In this document: in pieces, positions 1 through 6,257 of the stretch
Numbering within the stretch: the stretch's first letter is position 1
Layout: every line of letters begins with the position of its first letter
Assembly (NCBI GenBank): GCA_964420395.1
Contig: CAYQTJ010000056.1
Location: 1-16,784, forward strand
Length of the DNA: 16,784 bases
DNA from: CAVSZB01 sp964420395
GTDB lineage: Bacteria > Krumholzibacteriota > Krumholzibacteriia > LZORAL124-64-63
Direction: 5' to 3'
Program-made: the position numbers and the translations under genes
The notes under the pieces: generated by a model
What the model was told of the DNA's origin: nothing
Databases searched by the model: none
What the model saw: the letters and a program-made list of their open reading frames with translations, nothing else

Positions 1-958
1 CCAGCGCGGCCAGGGCGAGGCCGGCCGTCGCCAGCGCCCACGGGCCGGGGCGCCGCGGGCGGGGATGCGGCGGCGGCGCGGCGCCGTCGGGCGGCGCGGC
101 GATCGCCTCGACCAGCTCGAGCCGCGCGTCGCCGATGTCGCGCAGCCGCTCCTTCGCGTCCTTGCGCAGGCAACGCCGCAGCAGGTCACGCACCCGCGCG
201 GGAACGGCGGCCGGCAGCGCCGACCAGTCCGGCTCGCGCTCGAGGATCCGCGCGATGAGGTCGGACGCGGTCTCCCCCTCGAAGAGCGGACGCCCGGCCA
301 GGCACTCGTACAGGACGCAGCCGAACGACCAGACGTCGGCGCGGCGGTCCACGGGGCGGCCGCGGGCCTGCTCGGGGCTCATGTAGGCGGCCGTGCCGAG
401 CACCACGCCCAGGCCGGTGGCGGCGAAGGTCATGGTCGGCGACTGCGAGAGGCTCGGGCCCGACTCCCAGCCCGCCGGGTCGACCCCCCGCGCGAGGCCG
501 AAGTCGAGCACCTTCACCTGGCCCGCGGGGGTCAGCTTCACGTTGCCCGGCTTGAGGTCGCGGTGCACCACGCCCGCCTCGTGGGCCGCCTCCACGCCGG
601 CCGCGATCTGGCGGCAGACATCGAGCGTCTCGTCGAGCGCGAGCGGCCCGCGCTTGAGGCGCTCCGCGAGCGTCTCCCCTTCGACGCACTCGAGCACGAG
701 GTAGCGCCGGTCGTCGACCTCCTCCAGGCCGAGGAGCCCGGCGATGTTCGGATGGCTGAGGCCGGCCAGCAGCTTCGCCTCGCGCTCGAAGCGGGCCAGG
801 CGGTCGGCGTCGTGCGCGAACGCGTCGGGCAGCGCCTTGATGGCGACGTCGCGGCCGAGCCGCGGGTCGCGGGCGCGGTAGACCTCCCCCATGCCGCCGG
901 CGCCCAGGGGCGAGACGATCTCGTAGGGGCCGAGGCGGGTGCCGGGCGCGAGCGTCAC
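1..958 (-). CDS. Ser/Thr protein kinase, partial (3' end beyond window)
   Basis: Eukaryotic-like (Hanks-type) Ser/Thr kinase, transferring phosphate from ATP to protein Ser/Thr. Read from the GTG at 958, the reverse strand gives a full kinase domain: glycine loop GAGGMG at residues 19-24, ATP lysine K41 (VAIK), helix-C E60, catalytic HRDLKPGN with D134, and DFG at 152-154, followed by an activation segment with SPEQ. After a Pro/Arg-rich stretch a hydrophobic segment (residues about 305-319) begins as the window ends, so a membrane helix and an extracytoplasmic sensor domain probably follow, as in the neighbour. The GTG overlaps the TGA of the upstream kinase gene (GTGA), and GGAGGT lies about ten bases upstream, so the two are probably cotranscribed and coupled. 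The N-terminus aligns closely with that of the neighbour (RLGPYEIV), which supports this start and suggests duplication. Substrate unknown. Confidence 0.9.
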   Translation of the reverse strand, partial: MTLAPGTRLGPYEIVSPLGAGGMGEVYRARDPRLGRDVAIKALPDAFAHDADRLARFEREAKLLAGLSHPNIAGLLGLEEVDDRRYLVLECVEGETLAERLKRGPLALDETLDVCRQIAAGVEAAHEAGVVHRDLKPGNVKLTPAGQVKVLDFGLARGVDPAGWESGPSLSQSPTMTFAATGLGVVLGTAAYMSPEQARGRPVDRRADVWSFGCVLYECLAGRPLFEGETASDLIARILEREPDWSALPAAVPARVRDLLRRCLRKDAKERLRDIGDARLELVEAIAAPPDGAAPPPHPRPRRPGPWALATAGLALAAL

Positions 959-3612
959 TTCCGCGCGACCTCCGCGGTCCAGTTCAGGACCACGTTGAAG
1001 ACATCGACGTTGTTCGACTCCAGCGGCAGGTTCAGCAGGAAGCGCTGGCCGTCGGCGGCCGCCACGTAGCGGTTGCGGGAGACGTCGCTGCGGGTGAGCG
1101 TGGCGTCGAACAGCCGCTCCACCGCCCCCGCCTGGAACGCGGCGGTGGCGGTCACCGGCACCGCCATGAGCGCCGAGCCGCTCTGGCCGCGGTAGAACAG
1201 CTCCCGGCCGTCGCCGCGCCACTGCGGCTCGGTGCCGCCGCCGACCGAGACCTGCCACTTGCCGCCCGGTCCCGGGAACGCGCGCACGTAGATCTCGGGG
1301 CGCCCCGACTCCAGCGACATGTAGGCGAGCCAGCGCCCGTCGGGCGAGAGGCAGCCGTACGACTCGTTGAAGGTGGTGGCGACGACCGCCCTGGCCGCCC
1401 CCCCGCCGACGACGGGGAGCGCCCAGATGTCGGGATTGCCCTCCGGGAACGCCATCAGCAGGATCAGCCGGCCGTCGCGGGACCAGTCGGTCGGCCCGGA
1501 GTGGTAGCGGGGCGCGTAGAGGGAGTCCTCCACTCCGGTCCCGTCGGCCGGTTTCGCCCGCAGCGAGTACGGTCCCGTCGCATCCGTGGCGAACAGGATG
1601 CGGGTCCCGTCCGGCGACCAGACCGGCCAGATCTCGTTGCCTTCGCCGAAGGTCAGGCGCGACGCCACCCCCCGCTTCAGGTCGCGCACCCAGAGGTCCT
1701 GCGTGCCGGCCTTCGGATCCACGACCCCGTAGGCGAGTTGGGCGCCGTCGGGCGAGAGCGCGAGGTCGCGGTAGCCGGCCGGCGCCCCCTCCTTGCCGAG
1801 GCGGCGTCCGGTCCGGTCCACCCAGGCCAGTTCGCTGCGCTCGGAGGAGCCGCCCGACATCGTCGTGAGCACGCCGTTCCCCGACACCGAGAAGTTGGCC
1901 TGCCCGTTGCCCCGCACGAGGACCCGCTCGGCCACCGGGAACGGGTCGCCGGCCCAGCGCCAGCGGCGCAGGTCGAGGCGCCGGGCCATCAGGGTGGAGT
2001 CGAGCGTGTAGAGCACCAGGTCGGGCGGCGCGAACTCGGGGCGACTGTCGGCCGGTCCGAGCGCGACCGACTCGTCCGAGCCGAGCGTCCCGACCTTGAG
2101 GATCCAGTTGCCTTCGCCCCGGCTCCCGAAGGCGAGGTAGAGATAGTGCCGCCCGTCCGGCAGGAAGCAGGGCCAGGCGTGCTCGCTCTCGCCCCCCTTG
2201 CGGTCCAGGCGCGTGGCGGCGCTCGCCACCCCCCCGTTCGCCGAAACCTGCCGCAGCGAGTCGCCCGCCGCGCCGTCGAACAGGATGACGTCCCGCGCGC
2301 CCCAGGCCCCGTCGGCGGCGCTCTTCGTTTCGCAGATCAACTGCGGCGGGCCGCCCGCCACGGCGATCTTCTTGAGTTGGTTGCCGATGAAGTAGGCCAC
2401 GTATCGGCTGTCGGGCGACCAGAACGGCCGGCCGGCGTCCTCCGTGCCGGGCAGTGGGTTGGCCACGAGCGCGCTGAGCGGCCGCACCCAGATCATGACC
2501 CGCCCGAGGGAGTCGGCCGCCTGGTAGGCGAGCAACCGCCCGTCGGGCGAGATGCGCGGCCAGGTCATCGAGCGCGCGCCTTTCGGCGGCGTCAGGGCGA
2601 AACGGGTCACGGCGGGCTCCGGCTCCTGGCGGACGAGCGCCGTCGCGACCCCCCAGACCACCATCAGGCCCAGGGCGGTCACCAGTCCCCACGCGAGCCG
2701 CTCCCGGTGCCGGCGCCGCGCCGCGACCGGGATCGGGACGCCGGCCTGCGAACCCCCCTCGGCCACCCACTGGAGCTGCAGCTTCACGTCGTGGGCGGTC
2801 TGGATGCGCTCGGCCGGATCCTTGGCGAGACAGGCCTTCACCACCCGGTCGAGGCCGGGCGGGGTGAGCGGCGCCGCCGTCGCGATCGGCGGCGGCTCGG
2901 CGTGCATGATGGCGCCGATGAGGCTGGCCTGGCTCTTCCCTTCGAAGGCCCGCCGGCCGGTCGCCATCTCGTAGAGCACGCAGCCGAGCGCCCACAGGTC
3001 GCTGCGCGCGTCGGCCTCCTTGCCCTCGAGCTGCTCCGGCGTCATGTAGAGGAAGGTGCCGACCAGGGTCCCCTCGGCGGTCAGGGCGCGCGAAACGGTC
3101 GGCGCGCTCGAGAGGCTGCCCGGCTCCAAGGCGGAGGCGGTGGTGGCGCGCGCCAGCCCGAAGTCCATCAGCTTCGCCCCGCTGCGGGTGAGCATGATGT
3201 TGCCCGGCTTCAGGTCGCGGTGCACGATCCCGCGCCGGTGCGCCACGTCGAGCGCTTCGGCGACCTGGATCGCGATGCCCAACAGCTCCGCCGGTGGCAC
3301 CGGTCCCCGCTCCAGGCGCGCCGCCAGCGTCTCCCCCTCGACCAGCTCCATCACGAGGTAGTCGATGCCGTCCTCGTGGCCGATGTCGTGGAGCGTGCAG
3401 ATGTGCGGGTGGTTGAGCCCGGAGATCGCCCGGGCTTCGCGGTCGAGCCGGGCCCGCGCGTCGTCGGTGGCGGCGAGGTGCTGCGACAGCACCTTGATGG
3501 CGACGTCGCGACCGAGGCGGGTGTCGCGCGCGCGCCACACCTCGCCCATGCCGCCGGCGCCGAGCGGCGCCACGATTTCATAGGGACCGAGGCGGGATCC
3601 GGCGGTGAGCAC
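955..3612 (-). CDS. Transmembrane Ser/Thr protein kinase with PD40/TolB-like beta-propeller sensor
   Basis: 885-residue receptor-like kinase. The cytoplasmic kinase domain (about 8-285) has GAGGMG at 18-23, VAIK lysine K40, helix-C E59, HRDLKPGN with D133, DFG at 150-152 and TPEQ at 191-194, so it should be active. One hydrophobic helix follows at about 307-327. From about residue 350 to the end there are repeated PD40 signatures (SPDGRLLAY, SPDSRYVAY, LPDGRHYLY, SPDGAQLAY, SPDGTRILF, SPDGRWLAY, GDGRELFY), about eight propeller blades, presumably outside the membrane and ligand sensing. I chose the GTG at 3612: it gives the same N-terminus as the neighbouring kinase and has GAGG five bases upstream. 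A longer frame opens at a TTG (3708), but that codon lies in a likely -10 box and has no ribosome site. The stop overlaps the next kinase start by four bases. The signal sensed is unknown. Confidence 0.92.
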   Translation of the reverse strand: MLTAGSRLGPYEIVAPLGAGGMGEVWRARDTRLGRDVAIKVLSQHLAATDDARARLDREARAISGLNHPHICTLHDIGHEDGIDYLVMELVEGETLAARLERGPVPPAELLGIAIQVAEALDVAHRRGIVHRDLKPGNIMLTRSGAKLMDFGLARATTASALEPGSLSSAPTVSRALTAEGTLVGTFLYMTPEQLEGKEADARSDLWALGCVLYEMATGRRAFEGKSQASLIGAIMHAEPPPIATAAPLTPPGLDRVVKACLAKDPAERIQTAHDVKLQLQWVAEGGSQAGVPIPVAARRRHRERLAWGLVTALGLMVVWGVATALVRQEPEPAVTRFALTPPKGARSMTWPRISPDGRLLAYQAADSLGRVMIWVRPLSALVANPLPGTEDAGRPFWSPDSRYVAYFIGNQLKKIAVAGGPPQLICETKSAADGAWGARDVILFDGAAGDSLRQVSANGGVASAATRLDRKGGESEHAWPCFLPDGRHYLYLAFGSRGEGNWILKVGTLGSDESVALGPADSRPEFAPPDLVLYTLDSTLMARRLDLRRWRWAGDPFPVAERVLVRGNGQANFSVSGNGVLTTMSGGSSERSELAWVDRTGRRLGKEGAPAGYRDLALSPDGAQLAYGVVDPKAGTQDLWVRDLKRGVASRLTFGEGNEIWPVWSPDGTRILFATDATGPYSLRAKPADGTGVEDSLYAPRYHSGPTDWSRDGRLILLMAFPEGNPDIWALPVVGGGAARAVVATTFNESYGCLSPDGRWLAYMSLESGRPEIYVRAFPGPGGKWQVSVGGGTEPQWRGDGRELFYRGQSGSALMAVPVTATAAFQAGAVERLFDATLTRSDVSRNRYVAAADGQRFLLNLPLESNNVDVFNVVLNWTAEVARK

Positions 3613-3706
3613 GGCGACCTCGCTTGGACCGGAAGTGTCGGAATTCGTGAATCGCCCGGACGCGGCCGTCAGGCCGGCGCGGGCATCCCCCCCGCAGAAG
3701 CGATAC

Positions 3707-3735
3707 AAGATAAATGAGATCCGTTTTCATCACAA
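3707..3735 (-). promoter_or_regulatory. Putative sigma70-type promoter for the tandem kinase genes
   Basis: On the minus strand TTGTGA (3735-3730) is followed after exactly 17 bases by TATCTT (3712-3707), each 4 of 6 to consensus, in a locally AT-rich patch of otherwise GC-rich DNA. Transcription would begin near 3700, leaving a leader of about 88 bases before the GTG at 3612. No experimental support. Confidence 0.45.
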
Positions 3736-3746
3736 GAGTGTCCGCA

Positions 3747-3760
3747 CGCGATTTTTCGCG
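3747..3760. repeat. Short inverted repeat upstream of the kinase promoter
   Basis: CGCGA, TTTT, TCGCG: perfect 5-base arms (3747-3751 and 3756-3760) just upstream of the putative -35 box. It could be an operator half-site pair or a small hairpin downstream of the permease gene. Chance occurrence is quite possible. The rest of 3613-3798 holds a perfect GCTCCGGAGC palindrome near 3774-3783 but no terminator with a U-run. Confidence 0.25.
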
Positions 3761-3798
3761 GCTGGCCGGGCGGCTCCGGAGCGGCAGGGGTGGGGGGT

Positions 3799-5007
3799 TC
3801 AGCCCGCAAGGAGCCAGGCGGCCGCGATCGCCAGCGTGGCCAGCGTCACCGGCACGCCGACCCGCGCGTGCTCCCGCCAGCCGATCCGCACGCCGAGCCG
3901 GGCCGCCTGGTCCACGACGATGATGTTGGCGATGCTGCCGACGATGAACAGGTTGCCCGCCAGCGTGCTCGCCAGCGCCAGCACCGGGCCGGCCTGCGGG
4001 TGGGTGGCCGCCGGCAGCAGCAGCATGGTCGCCGGCACGTTCGACACCAGATTCGACAGCAGCACGGTGGCCGCGAACAGCCACCCGGGGTGCGTCAGGT
4101 CCACGCCGGCCCCGGCGGCCCCCGCCAGCGCGCGCGCCGGCAGCCCCGAGTCGGCCAGCACCCGGTTGACCACGAACAGCCCCGCGAACAGCACCAGCAG
4201 CTGCCAGTCCACCAGGCCGAGCGTGTCGCGCGAGGCCATGCGCCGGCTCGCGAGCAGGATTCCCGCCGCCCCCAGCGCGACCACGTCGCGCGGCCACGGC
4301 GCCAGCAGGAACGCCAGCAGCAGGCCGGCCAGCACCAGCAGTCCCTTGATCACCTGCCAGCCGTTCCAGGGGGTCTCGGGCAGGGCCGGCCAGGCGGTCG
4401 CCCGCTCCCAGCGCCCCCGGTAGAGCGCCCACACCACCAGCCACACGATCCCCAGGCCGAGCAGCGACGGCACCAGCGCCGTGAGCAGGTAACCGGGGAA
4501 CGACAGCCCGAGCGCCTGTCCGATCAGCATGTTCTGCGGGTTGCCGATGAGCGTGGCGGCCGACCCGACGTTCGCCGCGCAGGCCAGGGCGAGCAGGAAC
4601 GGCACCGGATCGAACCCGCGCCGCGCGCACCCCTCCACCAGGACCGGCGCCACCGCCAGGCAGACGATGTCGTTGGCCAGCAGCGCCGAGAGCAGCCCCG
4701 TCACCCCGATGATCGCGCCCAGCAGCGCCCCCGGTCGCAGGTCGCGCGCCGCGAGCCGCCGCGTCACCCGCGCGTAGAAGCCGGCCTGCCGCAGCTGCGC
4801 CGACACGACCATCAGCCCGAGCAGCAGCGAGATGGTGGAGGCGTCGATCGCCTGCCACGCGCCGGGCAGCGTCGTGCGCCCCGCCGCCAGCAGGACGATC
4901 GCCCCGAGCAGCGCCACTCCGGTGCGGTCCACCGCCAGCCCCGGCAACCGGCCGAGGATCATCCCCAGGTAGACGAGCGCGAAGACGACCAGGACGGTGG
5001 TGTCCAT
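3799..5007 (-). CDS. Ion transporter superfamily permease (SLC13/ArsB-like)
   Basis: 402-residue polytopic inner-membrane protein with about ten or eleven hydrophobic helices. Family marks are the motif NDIVCLAVAPVLVEGCARRG, followed by the conserved hairpin-loop stretch with GSAATLIGNPQNMLIG, and a second half with SNLVSNVPATMLLLPAA and an IGSIAN-like loop (VGSIANIIVVDQAA). This two-fold arrangement of re-entrant loops is typical of the ion transporter superfamily (SLC13 dicarboxylate/sulfate, ArsB, CitM), which moves anions with Na+ or H+. The substrate cannot be told; no arsenic or citrate genes are nearby. The start ATG (5007) shares its A with the TGA of the upstream gene (TGATG) and has no Shine-Dalgarno sequence of its own, so translation is probably coupled to the glycosidase-like gene. 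Confidence 0.88.
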   Translation of the reverse strand: MDTTVLVVFALVYLGMILGRLPGLAVDRTGVALLGAIVLLAAGRTTLPGAWQAIDASTISLLLGLMVVSAQLRQAGFYARVTRRLAARDLRPGALLGAIIGVTGLLSALLANDIVCLAVAPVLVEGCARRGFDPVPFLLALACAANVGSAATLIGNPQNMLIGQALGLSFPGYLLTALVPSLLGLGIVWLVVWALYRGRWERATAWPALPETPWNGWQVIKGLLVLAGLLLAFLLAPWPRDVVALGAAGILLASRRMASRDTLGLVDWQLLVLFAGLFVVNRVLADSGLPARALAGAAGAGVDLTHPGWLFAATVLLSNLVSNVPATMLLLPAATHPQAGPVLALASTLAGNLFIVGSIANIIVVDQAARLGVRIGWREHARVGVPVTLATLAIAAAWLLAG

Positions 5008-6014
5008 CAGGGGGCCCGCGGCCCGTCGCCGTGCAGGGCGTCGGTGGGCGCCCACGGCACGAGGCGCGCCACGCCGATGACGTTCGGCACCGGGCTCGGG
5101 GCGGCCTCGCGGCCGGCGGCCGGACCGTCCGGGTCGTAGCAGCCGGCGAGCTCCCGCTCCTCGCCCCCTGCCGCGACGTGGAGCTGCGCCTGCGCCCCCC
5201 CCTCGAGGTACATCAGGTTGCGCAGCCCCAACGGCATGCCCAGCAGCATGTTGACCAGGTCGTGCATCGGGTAGGGCGACCGCACGTGCAGCAAGAGGAC
5301 CCGGCCCAGGGTGTCGATGCCGGCCGCGGCGGCACTCCAGCGACGGGGCTGCGGCTGCCAGACGTTGCGCCCGTCGAGCGCCACCATCCGGATGCTCTGC
5401 ACCAGGCTCCCGTACCGCGCCGACAGCGCCGCCACGTCCTGCAGCTCCCGATCGATGATCTGCACCGGCGGCACGCCGTCGTCCCGGCGATCGAACGCCA
5501 GCACCGCCATGTGACGGGTCAGGCGCGGATTGTTGACGTGGTGACGCGAGCGCAGCAGCGAAATCGCGGTCAGGTAGTCCTGGGCGAACATGCCGGCGTT
5601 GGTCGCGGCGACGAGGTGTTCGCGCCGGCACCAGGCGCGGGGCGACAGCGCCCGTCCCTGCCCCGGCGCGGACGCCATGAGCAGCTTCAGCTCGAAACGC
5701 CCGGGATCGATGCGCAGGGCGCGGACCGTCCCGTCGCCGCTCGTCGCGGCCAGCGATGCCGGCAGCTCCGCCCAGTCGAGCCCGAGTTCCAGCTCGCGCC
5801 ACGGGCCGGTCGTGACGCCCGCGCTGTCGGAGGTGGCCGGCGCTGCCGCCGGGTCTGCCGCCGCTGCCGCCGCGGCCGCCGCCGGGGGGGACGCCGCACC
5901 CGTGCGCCCGTTCCACGCCGCCACCGCGCGCGATCCGGCGCAGGCGGCCGCAATGGCCACCAGGGCGGCGCAGACGCGGGCCCGGGCGGACAGCCATGCA
6001 CGATCGTGAGGCAT
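5007..6014 (-). CDS. Exported phosphodiester glycosidase-like (NAGPA/DUF2233) protein
   Basis: 335-residue protein related to the phosphodiester glycosidase (NAGPA, DUF2233) family, which includes enzymes that remove N-acetylglucosamine from phosphodiester-linked glycans, and proteins of exopolysaccharide clusters. Residues 1-33 form a likely Sec signal peptide (Arg-rich start, then a VCAALVAIAAACA core). An Ala/Pro-rich low-complexity linker (about 40-62) follows, then the domain. Family motifs are NAGMF (139-143) and YLEGGAQAQLHV (269-280), the latter matching the usual glycine-rich catalytic loop, with Glu where many members have Asp. The ATG at 6014 is preferred because it gives a clean signal peptide; a TTG at 6026 in the same frame would add four residues. 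Neither has a clear Shine-Dalgarno sequence. It is coupled to the permease by TGATG. Likely periplasmic or outer surface; substrate unknown. Confidence 0.82.
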   Translation of the reverse strand: MPHDRAWLSARARVCAALVAIAAACAGSRAVAAWNGRTGAASPPAAAAAAAAADPAAAPATSDSAGVTTGPWRELELGLDWAELPASLAATSGDGTVRALRIDPGRFELKLLMASAPGQGRALSPRAWCRREHLVAATNAGMFAQDYLTAISLLRSRHHVNNPRLTRHMAVLAFDRRDDGVPPVQIIDRELQDVAALSARYGSLVQSIRMVALDGRNVWQPQPRRWSAAAAGIDTLGRVLLLHVRSPYPMHDLVNMLLGMPLGLRNLMYLEGGAQAQLHVAAGGEERELAGCYDPDGPAAGREAAPSPVPNVIGVARLVPWAPTDALHGDGPRAP

Positions 6015-6055
6015 AGGATGGTTCAAGTTAACCGATGCCGACGCGCGAAGCCAGC

Positions 6056-6086
6056 GGGGGGTGCGAGGGGGTGCTAGGGGTGTGGG
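6056..6086 (+). repeat. G-rich 10-base near-tandem repeat / G-quadruplex motif (+ strand)
   Basis: Four G-tracts of 6, 5, 4 and 3 with loops of 5, 5 and 3 bases (TGCGA, TGCTA, TGT) fit the G3+N1-7 quadruplex rule. The repeats are imperfect copies of GGGGGTGCKA. They lie in the untranslated region just upstream of the exported glycosidase-like gene, on its template strand. Whether a quadruplex forms is untested. Confidence 0.4.
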
Positions 6087-6111
6087 CGGTGCGGAAGCCC
6101 TTCCTAACAGG

Positions 6112-6197
6112 GACTGCTACGTGTGCATCCAGTTTGCGCGCCGAGGAGAGCGGATGCCTCCTCTTGCCTTCGCGCACTCACTACTACCGTAGCAGTC
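6112..6197. other. Nested inverted repeats; candidate structured RNA or operator region
   Basis: A perfect 10-base inverted repeat (6112-6121 with 6188-6197, GACTGCTACG) encloses a 6-base pair (6135-6140 with 6171-6176, TGCGCG) and an inner hairpin (6143-6148 with 6158-6163, GAGGAG). A competing 6-base pairing, GCATCC (6125-6130) with GGATGC (6152-6157), cannot coexist with the inner ones without a pseudoknot. There is no ORF with codon character here, and the composition is less GC-rich than the flanks. It lies between two minus-strand genes, so it could be a 5' leader of the glycosidase-like gene, a 3' structure of the AbiEi-like gene, or a relic of a small mobile element. It does not resemble a tRNA or a riboswitch I know. 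Confidence 0.3.
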
Positions 6198-6220
6198 TCT
6201 GTTCGGAAGCACTCAGAAGT

Positions 6221-6254
6221 CCCCCTCCACCCACCTCGTCCCGCCCCGCCCCCC
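6221..6254 (-). repeat. G-quadruplex motif (minus strand) just after the AbiEi-like gene
   Basis: Read on the minus strand, G-tracts of 6, 4, 3, 3 and 5 are separated by loops of 1, 1, 7 and 4 bases. The motif starts four bases after the stop codon of the AbiEi-like gene and would be in its 3' untranslated RNA. There is no classical hairpin-plus-U-run terminator here. Such motifs are frequent in GC-rich genomes, so function is uncertain. Confidence 0.35.
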
Positions 6255-6257
6255 GCC

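Noticed and set aside
3613..3708. Longer start (TTG 3708) for the PD40 kinase
   Set aside because: The TTG falls in the putative -10 box, lacks a ribosome site, and adds 32 residues with no match to the sister kinase.
1501..3717. Plus-strand open frame of 738 codons
   Set aside because: Antisense shadow of the PD40 kinase. The real gene has full kinase motifs on the minus strand.
3761..3798. Rho-independent terminator after the permease gene
   Set aside because: GCTCCGGAGC is palindromic but is not followed by a U-run on the minus strand and has no proper loop.
3578..4858. Minus-strand open frame of 426 codons
   Set aside because: Out-of-frame shadow of the permease gene, extending into the kinase promoter region. 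Arg/Ala/Gly-rich with no membrane helices.
5008..5997. N-terminal extension of the permease frame to 5997
   Set aside because: The permease frame is open further upstream, but that part overlaps the signal-peptide glycosidase-like gene and is low-complexity. The permease fold begins at the ATG at 5007.
6112..6197. tRNA or IS terminal inverted repeats
   Set aside because: No cloverleaf, no CCA-adjacent acceptor stem, no transposase and no flanking target duplication. Only the inverted repeats themselves are supported.
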